From Thalassia testudinum (Eukaryota > Streptophyta > Magnoliopsida > Alismatales > Hydrocharitaceae): DNA of 64,000 nucleotides. The notes below the pieces were generated by a model, which searched no databases, was not told the origin of the DNA, and worked only from the letters and a program-made list of their open reading frames with translations. Where the stretch lies: NCBI GenBank assembly GCA_037157565.1, contig JAZHRO010000002.1:71631001-71695000 (forward strand). Direction: 5' to 3'. Below, in pieces: positions 12,006-22,043 of the stretch. A program made the translations under genes and the position numbers. The number at the start of each line of letters is the position of its first letter. Position 1 is the stretch's first letter.

Positions 12006-14676
12006 TCAATCATCAGAATCATCTTCAAGATTCAATTCGTCATCGTCATCGTCACCAGCAACTTCTTCAATCTCCTCTTCCTCTTCCTCTTCCTCATCAC
12101 TGTCCACATACTCTTCCTCTTCTTCAATAACTATTGGAGTTTTCCCTTTTCCCTTAGCTTTCTTAGGACCATTTTTCTTTGTAGTAGCACAAGCCCGAAT
12201 ACGTCGAATAGCCTCTTGCTCATTAATTCCTGATACAAGCTCAACCATGCCCTAAGTGAGATCATCATCACCAAACACAAGATCATCACCTGCATTTTCC
12301 TCATCTTCCTCCATTCTCTCTAATAGCCATTCATTTGAATCATCAATTTCCTAGAGGGAAATGGGATCAAGATAATCTCTATCTTCATATTGATCCCTCA
12401 AAGCTTCGTTGTACTTAACAAACACAAGATCATTCAACTTTTGTTGCGCCAACAGATTCCTTTTCTTTGAGTGAACCTATATAGATTTCCAAAATAAAAG
12501 GATTAATATAAAACTACTTGATAAATTAATGCTATGCATATTAGGAATTGGTTTGTAACTTACATTTTCAAATACACTCCAATTCCTTTCGCATCCCGAG
12601 GCACCACAAGTAAGACCTAGCACCTTCAGTGCCAATTTTGCCAAGTTAGGTGCAGACCCACCAAAGAGATTCCATCACTCCACTGTAAAAAGATAAGTTA
12701 TATAATATTAATAAGCAACTGGAAATGGAAAGTTACTATAAGAAATTTATACCACTTGACTACCTGGGGCAATGATCTTCCTTTGTCTAATAGCCATAGG
12801 TGTTCCAAAGAGTCCTTGTGCATTTCTATAAATGGAAATTTCTCGTGTTATTTTGTCTTGTACACTCTCATCAGGCTCCAATTTTGCCAAAACATTGTAA
12901 AATCCATTCATAACCTCTGAATCAAAATCAAGATTTTAATTTTCACAAGAGAAATAAGGATTGAGGAAAAATCCTGCTGCATGTAGAAGCCTATGAAGCT
13001 AACAATCCCATCTCTTATCAATGATGTCGCAAATAGGTCCAAACTTTTCAACATTACTGTTGAAAGCCTTCATAACAGCTTCCTTAGCTCTATCCATTAC
13101 TTCGTATATGTATCCCATTGCAGGTCTCTTCTCTGAGTCAACAAGACGAAGTACTCTCACAAGAGGAGACGTAGCCTTCAGAATGTATACAACCTTATTC
13201 CAAAATGAAGGCATCATGATGATTGTTGCCACCTTCTTTCCCTTCTCTTCTTTTGCATTTTTAGAAGTGATCCACTTATCGGAAATGAACATCTTCCTTA
13301 AATTTACCTTTTGTCTATGAATGCTCTATAAAGTGAGGAAAGATGTAGCAAATCTTGTAACTGCAAGCCTCAACAACTCCCTACTTGTGAATTGCCTCAT
13401 CAAATTTAAAACTGAAGGATGCATGTATATATAACTACTCAGTTGCATTGCATGCTTAAGTATCTTTTTTACATCCTCTAACTTCCCAAAATCTTCCAAC
13501 ATCAGATCAATGCAGTGTGCAGCACAAGGAGTCCAATAAGCTTGAGGATGCTTAGCCTCGAATAATTTGCCTATGGAAAAGATAAATGATTTTTTTATAT
13601 TTTACAATGCTTACAATATTAAAGAAAAGACGTATGTTAAAATAAATAAAGTCTAAAGATTTATTACCAGCAAGAACATAATTTGATGCATTGTCACTGA
13701 CAACTTGAATCACATATTCCTCTCCGACGCGACCGATCATGCCACTATCAGCTCACAAAGCTTCTCCCCTATCTTTACGTAGCTTGAGGCATCAATGGAC
13801 TCTAAGAAAATAATTCCCATAAGAGAATTGATGAGAAAATTTATAAGCGTTCTATTTTTCCTATCTGTCCAACCATCTGTCATCAATGTGCATCCATATT
13901 TCTTCCAAGCATCATGATGTTTGGTGATGAAAACCTAAGTCTCGTTCACATGATATTTCAATAAAGGAACTCACTTCATGGTAAGGAGAGGCTTCAATCC
14001 AAGGCCAAAACGACCAATTGCCTCAATCATTATCTCAAACCAGATATCTTTAACAGCATTGAATGCAATATTGTTACAGTACATCCATTTTGCAATGATC
14101 TGTACAACTGCATTTCTTCCTTCCTTTTTGAAAACCTCAGAAATTATAGTTTGTTTTGTCAACAATCTCCTTTTTCGTTCCCGAACCACCTTCTCAGGAT
14201 CAACCTTCGTAAACTTATCTATTGGTCCATGAAACTTCTTCATTAGAGAAAGTCCACCACTTCCACTTCCACCAACCCCCATCATGATTCAAGCCTTCTT
14301 TGCATGTGACTGTATAAGATTTTCTACTATTCTTTTAGTTGTGAATCTATCCATGGGTGCTCGTAAGACTCACTTCTATTTCATCTCCATTATCCTCATC
14401 ATCATTAAGCAGCTCATCGTAAATAAAATCTTTCATGAACTTTTCTTTTTCTTCCTTTTTAGATTGTCGATATTCTCTTAACTCCTCTCTCACATGTTGT
14501 GGAGCTTTTGGACATATTGTTGTATTCTTATCACCACCAGTAATATATCCAGTAGCTCTATGAATCCCGCCTTTCACTATCCTACCACAGAAAATACACT
14601 TCGTATCATTAGTCTTTTTTGAGTCCTCTAATGTGACATACTTCCAACATGGGTGCTTCCTCCTTGTTTCAATCAT
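12006..14676 (-). pseudogene. hAT transposase (BED zinc finger, DUF659, dimerisation region)
   Basis: Minus-strand segments in order. BED-type zinc finger at 14676-14347 (WKYVTLEDSKK, CIFCGRIVKGG, CPKAP, with a His between). DUF659-type core at 14285-13560 (KFTKVDPEK, then CTLMTDGWTDRKNRTLINF and VVSDNASNY), with a putative intron around 13550-13680. Then TPCAAHCIDLMLEDFGKL at about 13500, SFWNKVVYILKATSPLVRVLRLVD, and the C-terminal dimerisation motif GCERNWSVFE at about 12600. A strongly acidic tail, DSDEEEEEEEEIEE, ends at 12006. Stops interrupt at about 13965, 13745, 13330, 12998, 12350 and 12250, so it is probably non-functional although almost full length. Confidence 0.85.
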
Positions 14677-14689
14677 CTATATAATTCAA

Positions 14690-15470
14690 AACACATGCTA
14701 GTTTTATACATAGTTACAAACTTACAATGCACGTGCAAAGTTGCTAGTTAATATAACAATATACACATGCAAACACATGCAAAGTTGCTAGATATATACA
14801 TAGTTACATACAAATATAATAGAATAGTATATACTATATATATGATTTATACATACACATAGTTATATACATATATAATATAACATACTTATGTTATATA
14901 CATACTTATTACTTATATATATTATATACTAATAGTCTAATAGTTATGTTATACATAGTTATATATAATATATATATATATATAGTTTACTGTTTATACA
15001 ACAGTATATACTTATATATACTTATAAGTATATATATATCATACTTATAAACTATATTATACATACTTATATACTTAACAGTATATAACATATATATATA
15101 TAGTATATACAACAGTATATAACAATATATATTGTATATAATATATATACAACATATATATATATAATTTTACATGCTTACATAGTTTACTGTTTATACA
15201 ACAGTATATACTTATATACTATATTGTACATACTTATATACTTAACAGTATATAACATATATTGTATATAATATATATACAACATATATATATAACGTAT
15301 AACATATATGCATATATATAACAGTGCATCTATAGGCAACATATGTATAACATCTATAGGCATCTATATATGACAGTGCATTTATGTAGCTTATATATAT
15401 AACGTAAATATATATGCATATATATATATATATATATATACATATATAACATATATAATAACACACATAT
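14690..15470. repeat. TA-rich low-complexity tract with a duplicated block
   Basis: About 780 bp of alternating TATATA/TACATA sequence. A block containing TTTACTGTTTATACAACAG occurs at about 14986 and again at about 15184, a spacing of about 198 bp, so part of the tract is a tandem duplication. It lies between the transposase start and the right end of the hAT element. No gene. Confidence 0.8.
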
Positions 15471-15475
15471 ATATA

Positions 15476-15827
15476 AGGTTTGAAATGCCGATTTTGATGC
15501 CGTGACGATGAAATTCTAAGTGTGCATTTCGTGGGCATGCCCTCGGCATGCTGTGGAAATGCCCATTTTTCGATGGGCATGCCGATGAGCATGCCAAGGG
15601 CACGCTGTGGGCATGCCGAGGGCATGCCGATGCATATCGACAAAAATGGCAAAAATAATTAAAAAAATCAACAGCAACCTCAACATGGGCACCGATTTCA
15701 CCAGCATGCCGACCATGCCAACGGCATGCCAATGATATCCCTGTAAATCAACATTTTATCCATGACGGCACAACCCTTGCTCGGAAATGACCTTGCCGAC
15801 AGCATGTCGTCGACATTTAAATCACTG
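15476..15827. mobile_element. MITE nested in the hAT element, AAGGTTT family copy 2
   Basis: The left end is AAGGTTTGAAATGCCGATTT. The right end read inward is CAGTGATTTAAATGTCGACG. The two form an imperfect terminal inverted repeat centred on GTTTGAAATGCCGA / GATTTAAATGTCGA. Possible 8-bp duplications CATATATA flank it (15466-15473 and 15828-15835), but this is weak evidence within TA-rich DNA. The interior is rich in GGCATGCC words. Confidence 0.55.
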
Positions 15828-16359
15828 CATATATATAGTAGACTGCAGACACCGTCGAACTCAGGCGAAGAGACGGCGAGTGCACCACCGTCAAACTTAG
15901 ACAAGCGGCGGTGCGCCACCGTCGAACTCAGAGAACCTTGAGCAAAGGAGATACCTGGGCGATCGAGGTCAAGGAGGCATTGCAGGTGGCAAGCGATGAA
16001 GCTCAGGCGGCGATGGAGGTCGACGAAGCTCCAGCGGAGGCGATAATGGCATGAGGCGGTGATCGTTGGCGTGGAGATGAAATGCATGTAAATAGACTCT
16101 CATATGAAAGGTGAGAGGTCGTCGAGGGCAAGAATGGTAAGTCCATTTCTTGCTTTTTCAAAAAAAAAAAAAAGTTGGCGATGGACCTAGGGTTCAGGCG
16201 ATGAGGAGGCAAGGCGAGGAGGCGCCGCTTGAGTTGAGGAGGCGCATCGCCTGTTCGAAGCAACTCGCCTGGAACTTCCTCGAGGCGATGAGCTCCTCAG
16301 TCGCCTCACCTCGTCGCCTCATCGCCTGAGGCAACCGCCTCAACAGCGCTGGATGACGA

Positions 16360-17022
16360 CTCAAAACAGATTTATGTGAGGCAGTTCAGGTGTCTTCTAG
16401 AAAAATTGTTGTATGTTACTATCACTCAACCAAGCATTGCTCTTGCAGTGAGCAAGGTAAGCCAATTCATGCACAAACCAAGAATGGTACACTGAGATGC
16501 AGCCATGATGATACTTAGGTACCTAAAATTTGCACCTAGAAAAGGGTTGTCTACTCGTGGAAATTTCTTGGATGTGGTGGCCTATATAGATGCTGAGTAT
16601 GTTGGATGTCTAAAAGATAGAAATCCACCACCATATTCTACACATTTGTTGGAGGGAATCTAGTCACATGGTAAAGCAAGGAACAAATTGTTGTGGCTAG
16701 ATCTAGTGCAGAATCTGTTGTGGGCTCACCGGGATTCATTCTATCCTTGGAGACTTATGTACCCCTTTGACTGGCTCGAGGTAGATGAAATGTGATAACA
16801 AGGTGACACTTCATTACCAACAATCCAGTTTTCCAGGAAAAAACAAAACATGTGAAAGGGATTGCCACTACACCTGTAACGTAGTTCGTCTGCACCTCTC
16901 ACGTGACATCTAGAGAACAAGCTGCTGACATGTTCACCAAGGCGCTTCCCTGAACATCTTTCAATCAGTGTTATTCCTAACTAAGTATGCTAGACATCTA
17001 TGCTCTAGCTTGAGGGGGAGCG
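16360..17022 (+). pseudogene. Outer copia RNase H domain
   Basis: Immediately after the hAT target duplication the copia frame resumes: KQIYVRQFRCLLEKLLYVT, then TQPSIALAVSKVSQFMHKP, MMILRYLKFAPRKGL and AYIDAEYVGC, the RNase H AYxDADWAGC motif. Later parts are frameshifted but still show LARSSAESE/WLRRL-type relics and the MFTKALP region near 16930. It ends at a polypurine stretch, TTGAGGGGGAG (17010-17020), just before the 3' LTR. Confidence 0.8.
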
Positions 17023-17160
17023 TATAGTTTACCATTTCATATCTTCTCTTGTTTGTCTTGTTTTTTCATTTTCCTTTCCGGGCCTGTTTACAATTTATCC
17101 CTAACCTAGAGGTCTAGGGCTTCTGTAGAAGAAAAATATACAGCTCTTTCTCTACCTCCA
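17023..17160 (+). repeat. 3' LTR of the outer copia element
   Basis: Follows the polypurine tract TTGAGGGGGAG. It carries AGTTTACCATTTCATATCTT, GAGGTCTAGGG and TATACAGCTCT, matching the copy at 512-643, and ends CTACCTCCA. LINE sequence resumes directly after it. Confidence 0.72.
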
Positions 17161-18010
17161 TAAGCTAGGTCAACCTTGGTCATTGTCTCCATCCAACCTC
17201 TTTCCTTTTATCTTTTCCATGGATCACCACCATCATCCTACTATGCATCTCCTCCATTATTGAGAACCCTTTGGAATCCTTTGTATCCAATCTACTAATC
17301 TCAGCCAAAGCTTCTATCCTCCCCCCTTCCTCGATGTTCAAATTTGCTTTCCATATTCCCTCAGGAAGGTCTTAAGATGAAGTTTAGTGGCCCACCTTCA
17401 TTCTTGCCACTTTTCAAAAAGATCCTTGAAGCCATCTTCCAAGAGACATGAATGATCAAATTCAAAATAGGTCCCAAAGCTCCTTCCCTTATTAGACCTC
17501 GTAGCAGCAAGGTATGCTTTGAGCACGCTCCATCCATAGGTTTAACTTCAAACATTAGAAACATCTCTATAAACTCTACAATGCACAAGAATGTACATAT
17601 TCTTGATTTTTTTTCTTTTCAAAAGGGAATGGAGCCTATCAATTCTTGACTTTATATTAGGTTTAGGCTCCACGCAAATTTGTAAGGGTGGACCAATAGG
17701 TTAAGCAAGCCATGGAATGCCAAGAAATCTACAAAAGCCTTGCATTGGAATCTCTTCCCTAGTTTATCACCTATTTGTAAGATGATACCGAAATTCGAGG
17801 TGATCAACTATGGAACTCCTAGGTAAGAGACGGCTATCTCAGTTAGTTTCTTCCAGAGATGATAACTTCCTCCATCAATGCTTGCACGTACACAACCGAG
17901 ATGGGCAATGATTCAATGAAGTTCCAACCCTTCTTTTTCCTTCACTATAAAACAACCCTATCCAAAGTTTTCTATGGTGAATAGCTCCTCTTTCCAACAA
18001 ATTATTTTTC
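17161..18010 (-). pseudogene. LINE endonuclease and linker to reverse transcriptase
   Basis: Minus-strand reading gives the C-terminal part of an APE-type LINE endonuclease: a degenerate GDFN box (SNFGII), GDKLGKRFQCKAFVDFL and FHGLLNLLVHPYKFAWS (the usual xxDLPLxGxxFTWS), then SRIDR after a frameshift at about 17640. The linker follows: SKHT (the SDHxP motif), FEFDHSCLLEDGFKDLFEKW, and KEVGWRQ (the SWRQKSR motif) at about 17190. It joins the reverse transcriptase piece at 1-511 once the copia element is removed. Confidence 0.75.
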
Positions 18011-20580
18011 CTTATGATCTACTCACTACATTCTTAAGGATGAGACCATCAAAAGATGATCCCTTGATCTCTACCCATAAAGCTCTATCACATTGCTCTA
18101 GCTTTATTTCTTAAAGAAGTGTATATCAAACCCCCAAGACTTCATACAATCCCTTAAAGATAACTTGCCCAATCAGTCATTCAATCCTTACAAGTTTCAA
18201 GTTTAAGTTTTTCGCAAAAAAGGTTTCAAGTTAGCAGTCATTGCACAAAGAGTTCACCCCCCTACTTTTATGCATCACTAAACATGTTGCAACAGAAGCC
18301 CTGAGTCAATGCCACCTCTCTCTTCTCTACTTCATGCCCATCACCTCTATCCTCCTCTAAGTCCCCTTCATCTTACCAGTAAGTGTAACAATATTTCCAT
18401 CTACAATGCATCAATCAATGACTACTGCTTGCTAAGTCATTACACCAACTTGAGATTGGCTACTGAAGAAGTAGCCACCACTCCATTTTCAAGATCATTA
18501 TGTCACCATGTGACACTAGCTCTCTTCTATGACCCACCATATGATATGGTTGTGGGTGGCTTTTGTCAACCTCCAAGGTCACAATCATCATTTGTTATTT
18601 CCACTCTTCCCTCTCTCTCAAAAGGTAGGGCTACCTGGTCTTAAGACCCCTCAAACCTGAGCCAAAAATGTTGGGCCCAAATCAAGAGCTTAGTTTGCAA
18701 AAATATTGGAACGACTGTCTTCTATAATTTTCTCCTACAAGTTCGTATAAATTGGAATTTGAAAAGTTAGAGTGTAATAACCATTTTGCCATTGTCCCTT
18801 CACTTTCCATGTCACTAACCGTCATACTTCCAAGAAAACCCTTTCAGTGATGACTTCCTCCTTGGCTTCTCATTAGTTGAGATTACAAATCATTACTCAT
18901 CCTTTTCGAGGCCTACACCACAGGCAGATCCCCCTCTAAGGAGATCAACCTCCATTATTCCACCAAACGGAGGCAAGGTCCTTATATTGGAGGCTAAGGC
19001 CAAGGCTACGAAAATCAATTTACTCAGCCGATTAATCGACCAATTAATCATATGCAATTTTTGACTTAACTACATAGCAATATTCGATCAAACCAATAAT
19101 AAGTCGATTATTCAATTAGTCGACCAATTAATTACTTGTTCAGCATGTTTTTCTTTTTTCATTTTTTAATCTCTTACAAAAGTTTTTTAATTCAACAAGG
19201 CATACTTACCTTGTTGAAAAAGGCATGTTGGGTTTTTCCTTTTTTTTTCATTTTGTGTTGTTCATTGTCTTAATTTCTTTTACTTCAACATTTATTCTCA
19301 TATTGTCATATCTTATTCTTTGTTGGTTGTATTCTACTTTGATCATGTTTCTTTGTTTTCATTGATTAGGTTGTCCTTATTGATTATGGTGCATGTCAAT
19401 AGTTCTCTATCTTTTAGAATATTTTTACAATGGTTATGCTTTATTTGTTGATAATGTTAAATTTGGTGATCGTTCTCTCAAAAAAAATTTGGTGATTGTT
19501 GCCATGTTGTTTTCATCTTTCAATGTATGGATTATGATATGTTGAATGCTGATTTATTTCACATGCAAGAGCATTTCTTTAAGGAATCTAGATCCCTATT
19601 GAAAAATGTTAATGTTGAAATAATAATATCAATACACATGTGCATAATTTTAATATATTTTAAAATTTTTAAATATTAAATACATAATCAATTAATCCCT
19701 TGCATATCGTATACTCTTTAGTCAGTGACCTCATTGACTAACTACCGACTACCAATTTATGCACCCTTGGCTGAGGTTATCTACTCTTTTGGCCTTCCAA
19801 TGTGTGAATGATCACCTGGACAACTTCAATATACTGTAAATGAAGCATTAGAAAGAGAGATCATGACTAGCATTCATGGAATATTTGCTTTCATGCCATT
19901 CGATAGCCTCAACATCTGCACAACAGAGAAAGCCTCCCGATGGAAGCCTCCAAACTTTCTCTACCAATGTTGTAAGGTTACCTTCCCTCAAAGGATATGG
20001 TAAGTGCAAACTTGAAGTAAGCATGGAAATTCCAATGCCATGTCTTCCATGCAGTTGATAAAGGTAGCCCTTAGCTCCCTTATTAATATTAAGGAAACTG
20101 CTTCACGGACTCACCAACCATGTAGCATCTAAGGAACTCCTCGTTCCTTCTCTCTTTGCTCTTAGGAGCCACCATAAACAATGATGGTAAAGGAGGTTCC
20201 ATCTTTCGACGCTCCTACTTCCAAGCCAAACCCTTACCAGGCTCATTTTGCACCAACACATTGTTCCGGAAGCACCTTCAACAGACAAGTGCAAGATAGG
20301 CAGGACCATTGATGATGACCAAGTCCACTGAAAGGGATGCATTTAACCAATTCTTGACAAGAAGCAGCAACATAGCCAAAACCCTTGCACCAAATGCAAA
20401 AGACCTCGGCAAACAAATCTACTCTTGCGAGTGTTTGCCAATCACCCTAATGACCACCACCTTCCACTCTGATGATCCTTCTTCCTCACTCTCCCTCCTT
20501 CCCATCTTCATGATCTAGTGGGGACTTCAATGTCTCAATAACCTCATTCTTAGCCGTTTAGGGAATAGAAAAAGGCTTAG
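18011..20580 (-). pseudogene. Probable 5' part of the LINE, including an ORF1-like zinc-knuckle segment
   Basis: Weakly coding on the minus strand. Near 20300-20400 there is CIWCKGFGYVAASC followed by KCIPFSGLGHHQWSC, which looks like two decayed CCHC knuckles as found in plant LINE ORF1 proteins. The rest (18011-18990, 19770-20290) has no motif I can name. An open frame at 18309-18644 (plus, 111 aa) has no recognisable family. Assignment to the same LINE rests on strand and position only. A MITE interrupts at 19001-19768. Confidence 0.4.
19001..19768. mobile_element. hAT-like MITE
   Basis: Left end CAAGGCTACGAAAATC; right end read inward CAAGGGTGCATAAATT. These match at most positions. Flanks GGCTAAGG and GGCTGAGG form a near-perfect 8-bp target duplication. 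Subterminal sequence is rich in ATTAATCGACC/TTAGTCG words. No coding sequence. Confidence 0.6.
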
Positions 20581-22043
20581 AAAACAGAGTCAGTTTAGAT
20601 CATCATATATATGCATTCACTACAAAGTCATATATGTGGTAAATTTAGAAAAGAGTAGTGATGCAGCTACTTAGAAGTTTCAACATTCTCTTTTTCTCCT
20701 TTAATCTCTGTCCTTCTGTTTCTGAAAAGGTAAAATATTTGAACACCAGGAAGTTGGTGGAAAGCATACATCTCAACCACTGGACAATTCAAGTGCACTT
20801 GTACTTTTTATCTTGTCAAGATAGAAGTTGTTAGAATTGATGGTGAAGTGAAATACTAAATCTCACATTGAAAATTTTAACTTTTTAAATAAAATCCAAA
20901 CAAGTCCGATTCAGAAGCTGATAATGGGTGTGGTCAGCTATAGAGATTATTATTGCAAATTTCAGGTATTGTAGCAGCAGTGCTACAGTACCTAACAGCA
21001 TTGCAGTGCCCACAGCAAAGTCAACTGGAGTTGGGCATTCCATCAAATCCTCTTTTTTTTGGCATGCTGGTGAGGATTCAGACAAGAATTGAGAGCTTAT
21101 TTGGTGGAGAACAAAAATTATAGTACAAGGCATAGGTATCAATTTAGGATCACTGCTTTGATACAAAAGTAAAGAATATAATGCCTTAATTTTATTGATG
21201 GGGAGACTCCATCTATAGACCATAGATGAGTCTAGTTAAGATAGGAGTACATAATAACAATAAACCAAATAAAGAAGATACCTCGAATCAAGTCAAATCA
21301 TACCAAATCCTAGCAAGCAAACTCATCAAGTTCCATCAGCAACTTCAACACATATTTATTAATTACATTTGATTCTAGTGACGTATAACCTATATGTGCA
21401 CGTTATAAGTTAGATCAATTTTTTTTGTCTGGATCAAAAATTCAATTTGATTCAATTTGACCATTTAAAAACAAGCAATCTGTTTCTTCCTAGGTCCATA
21501 TGGATATGCTGTCGTCATCACCCCCACCCATACCGCTGGTTCAACCACATTGAACCTGAAGTCTTAATCATTACTCCATACAACCCGAAATGTTGCCAAA
21601 AATGAGAGGGTACCAAGGAAAGACAAATTTTTTTTTCTTGGTAGGCAGATTAGTTAAGGAGAAACCTTTCAAACAAAGATTAGTTAAGGGAAAGGAAATT
21701 AAAGGACTTGAGTTGAGAATTTGTAGGTGGATTGATATATTCAAATAGAATTTTTGTGAAAACCCCACATTTTTTCCTAAAGATATTCAGTAAAACAACC
21801 ACCCTTCATATACAAAAATTGAATTAAATAATGCATCCAACCAAGCATGGATAATGAAATGAAAGAATGCACCTAATCCAGCATGAATAAGGAAATAAGT
21901 GCGTTCATCCCCATTTTATCCCATGTTAACTAGATAAGATGCATTTTACATGCATGTTTTGCTATAGTTATATGCATTTTTATATGAGAAAGATGTTCAT
22001 AGTTATTACTAACTTTAAATTTTATTTTTTGGAGGGCTACTAC
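20581..22043. other. No gene seen; probable intron 6 or 3' flank of the mannosidase gene
   Basis: AT-rich sequence following exon 6 on the minus strand. A minus-strand open frame at 20885-21223 has a hydrophobic stretch but no resemblance to the expected next mannosidase exon. The stretch 21790-21930, with repeated AATGCA-CC words, may be a small MITE remnant. I found no exon. Confidence 0.6.

Larger units (their letters stand above)
11656..16351 (-). mobile_element. hAT-superfamily DNA transposon with perfect 8-bp target duplication
   Basis: The 4,696-bp insertion is flanked by GATGACGA at 11648-11655 and 16352-16359. Removing it restores an open copia frame from reverse transcriptase into RNase H. 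Ends are CAATGTTGTCAATGCG on the left and, read inward, CAGCGCTGTTGAGGCG on the right: imperfect terminal inverted repeats followed by GGCG-rich subterminal sequence on both sides. It encodes a complete but mutated minus-strand transposase, and contains a TA-rich tract and a nested MITE near its 5' side. Confidence 0.85.
512..17160 (+). mobile_element. Ty1/copia retrotransposon, interrupted by three insertions
   Basis: Two similar short LTRs flank gag, zinc knuckle, protease, pre-integrase, integrase, reverse transcriptase and RNase H in the copia order on the plus strand. The span is 16.6 kb. Subtracting the insertions at about 1911-6516, 7878-10080 and 11656-16351 leaves about 5.1 kb, a normal copia size. 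The element lies inside a minus-strand LINE. The LTRs are diverged and every coding segment has stops, so this is an old, dead copy. The target duplication is not clean (ACAAAG on the left, CATAAG on the right). Confidence 0.85.

Noticed and set aside
15242..16263. Several minus-strand open frames of 66-136 codons
   Set aside because: They translate TA-rich DNA and the GGCATGCC-rich MITE interior; no protein features.
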